Shown: positions 1-10,509 of the stretch, one piece after another
Numbering within the stretch: position 1 is the stretch's first letter
Layout: every line of letters begins with the position of its first letter
Source: Pteria penguin
Taxonomy: Eukaryota > Mollusca > Bivalvia > Pterioida > Pteriidae
DNA length: 64,000 nt
Direction: 5' to 3'
Assembly: GCA_035048485.1 (NCBI GenBank)
Contig: CM068582.1
Span: 34,799,596-34,863,595, forward strand
Position numbers and translations under genes: made by a program
The notes under the pieces: generated by a model
Databases searched by the model: none
The model's input: only the letters and a program-made list of their open reading frames with translations
What the model was told of the DNA's origin: nothing

Positions 1-54
1 TTAGTAGACCTTGGATCTCCGAAGAAATACCTGTAGAAATAAAGACAAATTAGA

Positions 55-335
55 CAAACATATAAAGCACAAAGACACTACAGCTAACATGGCACCCTAT
101 ATTTCACTTATATTCGTTCCCCGACGGGGACTCGAACCCACGACCTATGGTACCGAATCACCTAGCTGTTATGCATCCGACCATCTGACCGACTGAGCTA
201 CCCAAGCTCGGGTAGCTCAGTCGATTAGGTAATTCGGTACCATAGGCCGTGGGTTCGAATCCCCGTCGGGGAACGAATAGAAGTTAAATATAGGGTGCCT
301 TGTTAGCTGTAGTGTCTTTGTACTTATATATGTGT
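55..335. repeat. Head-to-head inverted pair of tRNA-related repeats
   Basis: Two tRNA-like sequences point toward each other's 5' ends around a centre at 206/207. The left (minus) copy and the right (plus) copy both carry an A-box-like TAGCTCAGTCG and a B-box-like GGTTCGARTCCCC. Homology continues outward: AAAGACACTACAGCTAAC on the left matches its complement ending near 321 on the right, and weaker similarity runs to about 55 and 335. The right copy lacks about 20 nt inside the tRNA-like part. The acceptor-stem ends do not pair as in a true tRNA, so this is a tRNA-derived repeat and not a functional tRNA gene. Confidence 0.8.
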
Positions 336-395
336 GTGTGTGTGTGTGGGTGTGTGTAGGTGTGCGTGTGTAGAGAGAGAGATAGAGAGATAAAA
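329..395. repeat. (TG)n and (AG)n microsatellite
   Basis: A TG-rich run is followed by a GAGAGA/GATAGA-rich run directly after the right arm of the inverted repeat. Low-complexity sequence with no coding signal. Confidence 0.85.
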
Positions 396-546
396 AAAGG
401 CAAGTGCAACACCTATGTTGCAATTTACGCCCGTAGTTTAACTTCAGGGTAGCCAATTTCAACATACAACGATATCTTTTGTCAAATCAAGTCACACACA
501 ATATCTGTTTATATTACGAAAACAAGACAAGTCTAAAATCATTTTG

Positions 547-712
547 TTTGTTGGTTGGTTGATTTGTGTTTTACGTCGCTTTCAACAATTTTTCGGTTAT
601 ATCGCGACATGCAGACAGGAGGTGACCAACCTCGTAAACATAGTGGCGCAATCCGGGAATCGAACCCGGGTCGTCGGCACAGCAAGCCAAGCGCTTAACC
701 ACTAAAATAATT
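547..712 (-). mobile_element. SINE-1 copy (tRNA-derived), near full length
   Basis: Read on the minus strand, a tRNA-like head has A box near TAGTGGTTAAGCGC and B box GGTTCGATTCCC. The body follows (CACTATGTTTACGAGG, then TCGCGATATAACCGAAA), ending GCGACGTAAAACAC and a (CCAA)n tail at 547-560. The same element recurs at 14786, 33333 and 60410. Confidence 0.85.
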
Positions 713-1129
713 TTGAACCTTCCTTTATTTTAGCGCTAAAGTAAGTCATGGTGCATTCCAGCTGAAATGCTATTTGACTTCGTATTTCTCCGAGGAAGGT
801 TGTGAATAAATTTAAGGGCAATCAAGTGAAGACCATCAATGCTGGATATTACAAAGAGATACTATACTCCCTATTTTTTCAATCTTGAATTAATTTTAAA
901 AAATCCCCTAAAATTATTTTTATTTTTTTTTTCCATTTGCATTCATTATAAAATAGATTATAAGTCAATTGCAAGGAGAAAAAGAAATTGTGTTATAAAA
1001 GGCAAAATGACTAAGCCCATAAAGACAACCCACCCCCAAATAAATAAATAAATAATAAAAGCAAACACAAACAAACAAAAAGCAAAAACAGAAAAGAAAA
1101 CCGTCAAAATATTTTTGATTTCGAAATGG

Positions 1130-1440
1130 AACCTAAAACAACACTTCTTAAAACACCTTTCTAGATAAACATGATACATTCGGTTCGTCGATCTATGAAG
1201 CCGGTCTGCGATAGAAGTTGACGAAGACGGGTGCCCTCTGCTGTCCATGTCGCCTCGACCTGGTTCCATCCCTTGACGTATCTGGCCGGAAACCAAGTAC
1301 AGGGGACTTTGACTACTTCACCCCTTCCAAGTTTGATAGAAAATCATGCAGTGGTTCTGTAGAGGTTTAAAATATTAAAACGGAGTGACAGCAGACAGCG
1401 CGATATGACAATTATAGCTCAATGGAGACTCCGACTCAGG
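1130..1440 (+). mobile_element. Dispersed non-autonomous element, 3' part with terminal hairpin
   Basis: The segment with TCTATGAAGCCGGTCTGCGA, CAAGTTTGATAGAAAATCAT and CAGTGGTTCTG ends in an imperfect hairpin that begins TAGCTCAATGGAG and closes GGGTAGCTA. The same layout appears near 6570-6905, 50270-50540, 55380-55590 and 56630-56850. No ORF; it resembles a bivalve repeat family whose mobiliser is unknown to me. Confidence 0.6.
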
Positions 1441-1661
1441 GTAGCTAATACACCACACCTTTTATTTTGATTTAAAATGAAATAAAACTTCATTGAAGAT
1501 AAACCATTAGTAAGAAATAAAAATAAAATACGAAAAAAACCACCACAAAATAATCAATACAAAATTAATTAAAAACAAATAAATATGCATTTGAATATAT
1601 ACAAGAAATACGTCCTACGCTACTTCTTAATTTTGATCACGTCCAATCATAGTGCGGCATT

Positions 1662-1919
1662 ATGCTCCGCAACTGTGTGTACCGCCCACTTGTTGATTCT
1701 TACAGCAGAAACCTATACGTATACGTGTCAGTAACTCCAGCATTTAGATCACTACGCTCTCATATAGAAAAGAGGGTAATTGACAAAGCTGGTAGAGAAT
1801 CACTCATTATTGACTCAGATGGTCGAGAACACTATCGAGTGTCATCCACATTCAATCACTCTTCGCCTTCTTTAAGCTATTATAGCGTCTCTTGTGATAC
1901 TTTCGGTGATACAGTGTGA
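1662..1919 (+). CDS. Possible small or terminal-exon ORF, function unknown
   Basis: An ATG-initiated frame of 85 codons ends in TGA, with AATAAA five bases after the stop. The product is polar and Ser/Tyr-rich, with no recognised domain or signal peptide. The flanks are AT-rich and no conserved splice signals settle a gene model. It could be the tail exon of a membrane protein or simply a chance frame; I do not recognise it. Confidence 0.22.
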   Translation: MLRNCVYRPLVDSYSRNLYVYVSVTPAFRSLRSHIEKRVIDKAGRESLIIDSDGREHYRVSSTFNHSSPSLSYYSVSCDTFGDTV

Positions 1920-3000
1920 GAATAAAACTGCGGCAGAGGGATACATCTATATATAGACAGTGAGTATATTTCAATATTTAACGATTTTAAATTAATTTTC
2001 GTGGTAATGATATGTCATCACTTTTTATCTGTTAAAGAATTTAATTAAAAAATGGAAATGAAAGGCTATACACTATCATGTGGAAAAACTTTCGCAAGTT
2101 CAAATAGAAGAAATGCCCAACTTAATTTTTCAATTACAACTCCAATAAGGTTATTAACCACGTACGAAATCTGGATAGTGCCACTCTAAATATACATCGG
2201 GTAATTGTGCATAGATTACGGTTCAAGTGATTTGCCGATTCATCAATTAAGGCATCTATATTTTGTAGGAAAACACTCTTGAAACAAGTTTTATAGAACA
2301 CAGAGTGTTGCATTACTTATGTCGTACTTGCAAAATGAAACCGAAAACTTCACAAAGTAACATTTTATGGATAATAGAATTAAAAAGGTTGTTCAGAAAC
2401 TATGACAGTTTCAGACCAATTGTAAGATATTAAGAAGGAAAATATAATAACTTCCAGGCTGGGATAATCACAAATTCAAGTTACCTATTTTAATTTTTAC
2501 TTCATTTAAGTAATCAAATATTGCTAATTCTAGTACGGTATTAAGTCGCTTTTAAAGAACACTTTTCGGTAACATCACTGTCGTTGTTAATACTATTAAC
2601 TTTTAAACAAATCCTTATAGCCTAAGAACAGCTACTAGAAATAAATGAAGCAAATTAAGAGAAGCAGTAGAATACAAACTTCTCGAACCAAGTGGAGTAA
2701 TCTGGAGATCGAACCAATTCGATCTGCTGCAAACATGGTTCTATACAAACTGTAAAATATGGAGAGTACCTATAGTGAAAGAAGTCGAAGGAACGGACTC
2801 GAACTTGGATCACCTGTACAGAATTACTACACCAAGTTTTAATTACTACACCAAGTCTGCAACCCCCATCCCCTTATTTCACGAGTTCTTGAAGTGGTTT
2901 TTTTTTTTTGGTATGTTTATTTATTTTTCTTTATTTTGATGAATTTTGGTTTATTACTAATTTCTTATAAAAGAGAGATCTTTCGAGGACTATACTCTAA
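1920..3000. other. AT-rich intergenic sequence
   Basis: No coding, RNA or clear repeat signal. Two weak minus-strand tRNA-like patches (around 2695-2725 and 2788-2840, with GGACTCGAACTTGGATC) look like decayed SINE heads. Confidence 0.4.
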
Positions 3001-3130
3001 TGATTGTTACCCGGGATCTCGACGGTAGGTTAGATATAGGAGATGCTCTGAAAGCGTTGTAGCTTAAAAAATATGACCTTTGACGGTTCGATCCCTGGTC
3101 ACGTCCTTAAACGAGGTAAAACAGACGAAA
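3000..3130 (+). repeat. Decayed tRNA-derived SINE head
   Basis: GGAGATGCTCTG followed by a B-box-like GGTTCGATCCCTGG and GAGGTAAAAC resembles the SINE-2 head and first body segment, heavily diverged. Confidence 0.4.
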
Positions 3131-3441
3131 ATTAAGTTAAAACTTGTAAAATTGACTTAATTGTAAAGCAATAAAAGGGTGGTTCTGTCTTTCATTAAAT
3201 ACTTTCTGTACACCTGTTATTTAGAATACAGTAGACCATGTCTTCTTCGGACCAACTTTACGACGATCTTAACTCCCAGATACTGGTATTGGTGGTACTC
3301 CGATGCTATCAGCTTGATACAAATCGAACACGAGCTTACACACGCATGTCTTGCGTTCTGATAAGCACCGTACATTGCGTCCTATTCATCCGTATCAACG
3401 CCATGCTGTCGTGAAACTATTCATTCTTCGTTATATTAGAT

Positions 3442-3739
3442 CAGTCGCGGATCAAGGACGTCCAAAAAGAAAGAAGGAGGGGGGGGGGCATAAGTAAACC
3501 GAAAGACTAATAAAAAATGTGGTCCGCTCCACAACGAATCGGTAAAGCTATAATATAGTGCTCAGTAGCAAACAAAGTATAAAACGTTAATCATAGTTTC
3601 ATCTAAAGGAGGTAAATGATCACATGATAGATTATTGGCCATAACATGGGAAGGGGTCCCGAAATAAATACTATGATAAATTCTGGACAAAATTTAAGGG
3701 GGACTCAAGCTCCCGCATCCCTTACTAAATCCGCCGCTG
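3442..3739. mobile_element. Short MITE-like element with degenerate hAT-type ends
   Basis: The left end CAGTCGCGGATCAAGG and the complement of the right end, CAGCGGCGGATTTAGT, are similar inverted termini bounding 298 bp that contain a G-run and no ORF. The CAG..GCGGAT terminus is typical of hAT-like MITEs. No clean target duplication is visible, so family assignment is inference. Confidence 0.5.
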
Positions 3740-5257
3740 GAGATAGAAAAATAAACACATTTAAAACATTGAAATAAATTCACGGAAACGATTAGCGAGT
3801 CTCCAAACAAGCATATTCTGGAGTTTTATAACTACTGAAATAGATATATGGGAACCACGATACTCGGATTTAGCTTTTTCTGTATGCTGAATTAAAGAAT
3901 GATGTTTTATGGTTTATCTCGAATATCTTGTATTATAATTTCTATTAGAACTGATGATTGTGAAAATTCCTAACACAATGTATTACTTCTCTGTCACCAG
4001 ATATGATATCTATTCCTAATTGAACATTCTTAACTAGCTGACTGTATGGGGGATGATAAAAGCATTCCAAATACGAAAATGAGAAAAAAAATAGAAAAAA
4101 AGGGAAAAGAGAAAGTGAAAAGCAGAAATACAAAAAAAGGACGTGATTGAATTCATGTGTATGAATTTGGAGGACAGGACGATTGTGAAAAAAATCACAA
4201 AAAATAAAATTCTCTTTCGAGATCATATATAGTTGAGCAAAGTCAGAAAACGGCACGGATTGGCATTATTGTGAGTTTGAAAAGCAAGTCTCTCAGAACA
4301 GCTTTAAACTTAATTGCATGAAGCCTCTTCACTGTCACTGCTAATTGCCCACCTCCTTTGCGGAATGTATCTCTAATTCCAAACAGATGTATGGTGCACA
4401 CAACATCGCAAGCACGTCATAAATTCCACAACATCAGTTTCTTTCGAATATACTGAAATCGTCGTAATGATTTTTAAATTCAATTAAAACGTTAACTGTT
4501 ATCGTGACTACGTATGTGTTTTTTCCCTTATATATACCCTGATGTGTATTATCCTTTGCTGACGGATGGGTTCGCTCTATCATCGAAAACGGGTTCCAAG
4601 GGTATACGCCCAAAACATGGGACTTACACATTTCATGTATATGTGTATTTTACCTATCCTCTCGCACAACGAGTCTCGTTGGGGAAGGAGGGTGGGTGGG
4701 TGTTACAGCATCGCTTCCGCACCTTCGTAACCATAAGATCACAAAATACAGCGTACCGAATCATAAAACTTTTCAAAAGAAGAATGGATGAAGCCTATTA
4801 TTTCCAAGGATTTCAATTTGATTTTAGAAATACGGAAACGCAGTGACCTTTACTGTTTAAGATGTCCATTTGCATGACGTACCGAGGAAGTGAAAATGAG
4901 TATCCTGTATATTGTGTGAACTGCTATAATGGAAGATCAATAAATTATCAGCAATCGAGGTTTTATTTGACAGTAAAAATGACTAATGTACCGCTCAGTT
5001 CAATACCAGACGATTGTCCCGGATTGCCGATTCCCCTGTGTGGTTAAAATAAGAAAAAATAAATGACATTATGCAGGTGTTTCTATCATTTATTTCAAGT
5101 AGTGTTTATATTTTATTCTATTTGAATGTATCGATGTTAAGGCACGACATTGCAGAAGCATACACAAGTTACTACAGTTAAACGCGCCTTAGTTGCTAAC
5201 CAGGGTGATAACATATCCACGGGACGGTGCTTCTTGTTGAGGTGTATTTTTAATTTA
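3740..5257. other. Unassigned intergenic sequence
   Basis: Short open frames occur (for example 4514-4846 +) but show no domain or codon pattern that I would call a gene. I see no RNA gene or tandem repeat. Confidence 0.4.
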
Positions 5258-5507
5258 ATGATTGAATGATTATGGTTTTACGTTACTCCACGATTATTTC
5301 ACGTACATGGTGATGACATCTGCCCGATGCATTGCGTAGAAATTTATAGCTTTGCAACAGACCCTTCCGAAGCAGTTAGGATCTTTTACGTGCCACGCCT
5401 ACCGTGACAGGGGACCTCGGTTTTTACTGTCTCATCCAAAAGACAGAGCACCGGTGTGCCCACAGCAAGTGTCGAACCCAGGACCTCTCGGTTACGAGCC
5501 GACCATT
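5258..5507 (-). mobile_element. SINE-2 copy, minus strand
   Basis: Read on the minus strand: a tRNA-like head with CCTGGGTTCGACACTTG, a conserved centre including CTGCTTCGG-like sequence and a GATGTCATCACCATG block, and the 3' core GTAACGTAAAACCAT. Diverged but complete from head to tail. Confidence 0.8.
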
Positions 5508-5650
5508 TTTAATTCAGGTAAACATTGCTGAACAGCGAGAAGTCTACTAATCGAATATGTAAGGCCAAAGGTAAGTATTCAGACCTATTATGGAAATTTC
5601 ACGAATCGGAAATTCACTGCTTCATGAAAATACACGAATATGTATTAAAC

Positions 5651-5918
5651 AATAAGCCGGTGTGGCCTAGTGGATGAGATGCTCTGCTCGTGACCCACAG
5701 GTCCTGGGTTCGATTCCCACCCTGGGCACACGTGTTCTGTCTTTCGGATGACAGTAAAAAACGAGGTCCCGTATCACAGTTGGTTTGGCACGTGAAAGAT
5801 CCCTCACTGCTTCGAGTGAGGTCGTTGCTAAGGTAATTTCTATGCAATGCATCAGGCAGATGCCGTCACCATATAGGTGAAATATCCGTGGAGTGACGTA
5901 AAACAATAATGAATCAAT
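5651..5918 (+). mobile_element. SINE-2 copy, plus strand
   Basis: The tRNA-like head GCCGGTGTGGCCTAGTGGAT with B box GGGTTCGATTCCC is followed by the body (TTTCGGATGACAGTAAAAA; ATCCCTCACTGCTTCG; GCCGTCACCATATAGGTG) and the 3' end GTGACGTAAAACAATAATGA. It stands head-to-head with the copy at 5258-5507, 143 bp apart. Confidence 0.85.
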
Positions 5919-6569
5919 GTATTGCACAATACTAGAAATTGCATGAAATATGTAAGTGTGGCAAGAATAACAATGGCACATGTATTCCGTGTCACAGTCT
6001 GCCTGACAAAAGGACTAAATCGGCCTATATTGCTCACCGGAACAAATGAGAAACTAAACAAGTGTCAAAATGTTATTCTTATGAGAGAATCCTTTTTCAG
6101 ATCTTAATTCAGAATTGAATCCAAAACAACACTAACTCATCTTAAATTCTCTAATATGCTAAATTTTCTATTATAAACTAGAAAACTAACAAAGTCAGAA
6201 GAGCCCCACAGGATGCCTGCCACATAACCTTGACCTTAATTTAATAACCAGCATAAAAATCTTGTCATAAGGATCGCATATGCCAAATACTGTATGAAAG
6301 CCTAACTTCTAACGGTTCAAGTTATGGTAATGTTAAAAGTTTTTTTACATGCATGCCAAAGGTCAATGGCAAGGTCCCTTTTTAATCTTAAAAAAAACAG
6401 CAACAACTGCAAACAATCCTTGAATTATGTACAATAATTTCAAATTTTAATACAAAACATACAAATTAATGCATTACATTCAACCTACCAAAAGAAAATA
6501 ATCATTAAAAAAGATTACATGACGATATACAAAAACGACACAAAGTCCAAAAAACAGTCAAAGTGACAG

Positions 6570-6905
6570 TAGTTTTTTTTCACAATGGAACCAAAATACT
6601 TCCTAAGATATCCTCCTGGTGCATTCAGTACGTCAATCTATGCAGATGGTCTGTAACAAAAGTTTGTCAAAGCAGAATACCCTCTTGGGCCTAAGTTAGC
6701 CGCCACACTTGATCAAACCATTTAGGAACCTGCCCGAAAAACAACAACATTTACAGGCGATCTTGAGAGTTTAATCCCTACCAATCTTCATCAAAATCCA
6801 TACAGCAGTCCCGAATAAAACAAATATGTGAAGTTTACGGACGACGACGACGGACCGAAGGCACACTATGACACTAGCTAACTTGAGTCGTTAAAAATGT
6901 GAAAG
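6570..6905 (+). mobile_element. Dispersed non-autonomous element, same family as 1130-1440
   Basis: Shares TCAATCTATGCAGATGGTCTG, ACCCTCTTGGGCC, CCAATCTTCATCAAAATCC and an end of the type CTAGCTAACTTGAG..GTTAAAAA. No ORF. Confidence 0.55.
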
Positions 6906-7009
6906 CGTCGCAAATTCTAACCATAATGAAAATAATCCAATTCCTACATCAGAAAATTGCGCCAACTGATACATTTACCCATACATGTATACACACGTGT
7001 TCAGATGGA

Positions 7010-7262
7010 TCCTGATTCGGGTGTACCTAAGTGAATGAGGCGTTCGGCTTATGATCGAGAGATCGGGGTTTCCACTCCCGCCATGGGCATAATGTAATCC
7101 TGTCTTTCGAACAAGACTGGGAAACCGATGTCCTTTGTCATAGAGGACGTAGCACAAACAATATCCCTCACTGCTTCGAATGGGTATTAATTTCTATGCA
7201 ATGCATCGGGCAGATGTCATCACCATACACATGAAAAAATCGTAGCGACAAACAAGCACTAT
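7010..7262 (+). mobile_element. Decayed SINE-2 copy
   Basis: The tRNA-like head (GGTGTACCTAAGTGAATGAG, then CGGGGTTTCCACTCCCG), ATCCCTCACTGCTTCGAAT, ATGCATCGGGCAGATG and TCATCACCATACACATG are all in SINE-2 order. The tail is lost in an adjoining repeat. Confidence 0.7.
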
Positions 7263-7470
7263 TTGTGAAACACTAATGCCCCCGGCGACAATAAAGTCTA
7301 AAAAGTTATTTTTTAGCGTGAAGGTCATTTTCAAGGACAAAAGGTCATCGACCTTGGTGTCATTTGAAAGGGCTTCATTAGTTGAGTACGCATGTGAAAT
7401 ATGAAGTCTCTATTCCTCAGAGTTCAAAAGTTATGGCCAAGGTTAAAGTTGATCTATCGATCAGGAGGCA
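7256..7470 (+). repeat. Family B repeat (AGGTCA-bearing)
   Basis: TTGTGAAACACTAATGCC, GAAGGTCATTTTCAAGG, GTCATTTGAAAGGGCTTCAT and GTTCAAAAGTTATGGCCAAG are shared with 22925-23220 and partly with 10195-10400. No ORF. Confidence 0.65.
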
Positions 7471-9560
7471 TAACAATCTTTCAGTTTATAAAAATGGATC
7501 TTTTTGTACATAGTTTCAATATTCTATCCAATTTTCAACATGTCTAATGTCTCACTGAAAGAAAAGTCAGCAAAAGACAGATTACACTATTACAATCAAG
7601 ATATTTCTTCCCCAGGTGAGCTAAATGCCTCACGTGACGTCAGTATTGTAGGATAAGGTATACATGGCACGTGAACTGTCTAAGCATTGATATACCTTTG
7701 TTTTCTGTTTATAATTATAGTATTAGACAGGTATCTTACGGTAACATGACAAGAGCTGTATCGTGAAGAGTAACGTAGAATCCACGGTCAACAAAATGAA
7801 CCCTGTGGTAATTACTTCTCCTTCATTTAATATAATTTCGACGTATTGACCTAATTTTCATTAGATCGAGGAAAAGAGTGTATAAGGTACGTCCGGTATT
7901 TCAGTGTTCATCGGTATCTATTTATATGTTTGTGTCACTTTTTTAAAACAATTTGAGCAAGTAATGCTGTATTTGTCATGTCAATCGCTACAAATGAATC
8001 ACATCAACGTCTTTCATTGCCAATTATTTTAAAACCGTCGTTGTATTTTAAAACAAATTTTGTTCATTACTGGCTTGCTCAAGTTTTTATCGGTTCTATT
8101 ATCGTTTTTGTGTAAGTTTTCACATTCCAATTTCTGTATTTGTCGACGTTCAGAAGTTCAACAAATCCAAAATTCGGCCGCTGGATTAGGTAATTAAGCT
8201 GACTGGAACATCAGTTTCACAGGGAACATTTACATTCACTTAAATCAGCTTAATTTGTTTAAACAATCTACAAACCTCTGCCTTCTAGGACTTCACACCA
8301 TCTTCAAATAAGGGTTTCACTATCACTATAAGCGGAGTTTCATTTTGTGTCATATTCAAATGAAAATTTTTTTTACATACATGTATTTGAATATGACGGA
8401 AAACGATATTATCAAATGGCAACTCTCGTTTGGTACATCCGATACATTTATTTGCAAACGTGTTCTTCGAGTCGCATTTACATGGGAACTATGACATCCT
8501 TTGCTCTTCATAAATTTAGGGGTCAAATAACTTTAAAGCCAAAATAAAATTGTAGTTTATTTCACTTCAATGCAAAAGCACCTACCGAGAATCGTCTTAT
8601 TTAATAAGGTCAAAAAGTATACTTTTCGCTACTTCCTCATTATGATTTACTACCACATAAAAGCTAACTATTCAAACAGTGAATATGGAAAAAGCACGAC
8701 TGTAATGAAAATCATTACATCATTAATATCAGCTTTATAGGTCTGCTCAGTGCCCACATGCATATCCTTCACCTCCAAATGTCAAGTGTATATCTATTGC
8801 TTACATTATCGATAAACGATGCAATTTTTGCTGGGTAATTTTCTCAATTTCTGTAATCTAAGTAAACACTTCGTCTTATGCAAATTTACATTCGGCGTTA
8901 TCGCCAAGAAAGATAAGTATCATTTCAGGGAACATCTGTTTTTATCTAAGAAAAGGGACTCAAGTCCTGGCTTATCTTGTAGTGGTGTAGGGCCCTGATA
9001 AACTTGCATCTCGGGGAGTCAAACAAATGAAACGAAAGCTTATACTGATGTATTAACTCTCCGAGAAATACAAATTGACTTATCTTAATTTCTTGTTCGC
9101 TTTATTACAAGGGTGATTTGGAAGTCAGACTGAAATCTATCGTGTAACAATTATGTTTCTTGAGAAATCATATCTAAAAACCAACTGTGAGATACACTCG
9201 TCTCAAAATACAATCATCATACTGCGAAATGTCTATTGACAAAACATGCATCACAAGAAAGAAAGGAACGCGTATAATGTATAAATAGCATTCGTTTGAG
9301 CGCAAATTCCTTTCATTTCATTGCAACTAATTACATGCAATCAATGAGGATGGGGAAATAACACACACACGTGAAGTATTATGACAAGGTATAGGGTTGG
9401 GTAACATTACGAAAGATAACAGGAAGTAATAAACGGTGGAACCGTGGTAAATTGTCTTAGGCTCTCCCTGAAATAAATCCTTGGCACATGCTCTGCACTT
9501 TAATTATCACTGTGACATGATACTACAAGTAATCTATGCAACGTAGAAACGGGTTATAAC
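7470..9560. other. AT-rich intergenic sequence
   Basis: No coding or RNA signal recognised. One perfect 13-bp hairpin lies at 8349-8397. Confidence 0.4.
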
Positions 9561-9578
9561 CACCTGTCTGAAAAAAAT

Positions 9579-10507
9579 GGGCACCGTGTAAAATATGGAA
9601 TGGAATGGAATGGGTTTATGGAATGGAATATGGAAAGAATTTTGGAATGAAGATTTCAAGTTAAAATTTTGGTGTAAATGTCACACATTCGGTTTCTTGG
9701 GATGAAAGGGGTTACATTTTTATGGTAAATGTGTAATAGTGACCACTGGTCAGTCCAGTAAAATTTTGAAATAAAAACTTTTTTGTGTTATCTTTTCACA
9801 AAATGAACCGTCTATAAAGATAAAAATGTGACAACTGACCATTGGTCATTCTGTACAACTGATCATTGGCCATCGTGCCAAAATTTGGTATTTATAAATC
9901 TAAGACTTATATAACACTGACAGGTCGTAAAATGGTTGCTAATCGAGTGAAATAGTTATATGCCAAAACTTGTTAGTAAAGAAAAAATAAACTCTACCTT
10001 GTGATATGTCATGCAAGTATACAGTTTTCATGAAGTTAGCTCGAATCAGACACAGCCGGGATAAAACCTTTCAGTGATTGATTTTGTCGTGTGTGTCGCT
10101 TGGTCGAGATTTAGTATCTGATTATCACACGTCAATGTTTAGAAAATTTCAAAAGCAAGAAGGTGGTACTGGATTGACATGGCATGCATTGGCAAAAGTT
10201 GTTGTATTTTAGTATGAAGGTCACGTTTAAGGTCACAAGGTCACTGACCTTATTGTCATTTGAAAGGGTTTCATCAGTTTAATAAGCATGCCGAATATGG
10301 AGTGTCTCTCTCGAACGATGGAAAAGTTATTGTATTTAAGAAATTGGGACGGATTAACGGACGAACGGACAGCCAGGCACACACGGATGCCTTCTAGGCC
10401 GGGCGTAAAAGGTATTCCAAACTCCTATTCCAAAATCTATTTCATTCCATTCCACAATTCCATTCCACGATTCCATTCCATTCCATTCCATATTTTACAC
10501 GGTGCCG
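9579..10507. mobile_element. Terminal-inverted-repeat element with GGAAT-rich ends
   Basis: The left end GGCACCGTGTAAAATATGG followed by (GGAAT)n reappears inverted at 10430-10506. Inverted homology covers at least 35 bp plus a variable GGAAT tract. The flanks are AAAAAATG on both sides (9572-9579 and 10508-10515), an 8-bp candidate target duplication. The interior of about 850 bp has no transposase frame and includes a family B segment (10195-10400). Long ends and an 8-9 bp duplication would fit a non-autonomous hAT or Mutator-like element; that assignment is inference. Confidence 0.75.
10238..10250. promoter_or_regulatory. Perfect IR1 nuclear-receptor palindrome in a repeat
   Basis: AGGTCACTGACCT is two AGGTCA half-sites inverted with one spacer base, the ecdysone/FXR-type IR1 arrangement. 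It also overlaps a DR2 (AGGTCACAAGGTCA, 10229-10243). Function is not shown. Confidence 0.5.
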
Positions 10508-10509
10508 AA

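Noticed and set aside
119..275. Functional tRNA genes
   Set aside because: A and B boxes are present but acceptor stems do not pair and flanking sequence belongs to a repeat; treated as tRNA-derived repeats.
10000..10020. Search for rRNA, snRNA or mitochondrial gene signatures across the window
   Set aside because: None recognised; the coordinates given are nominal.
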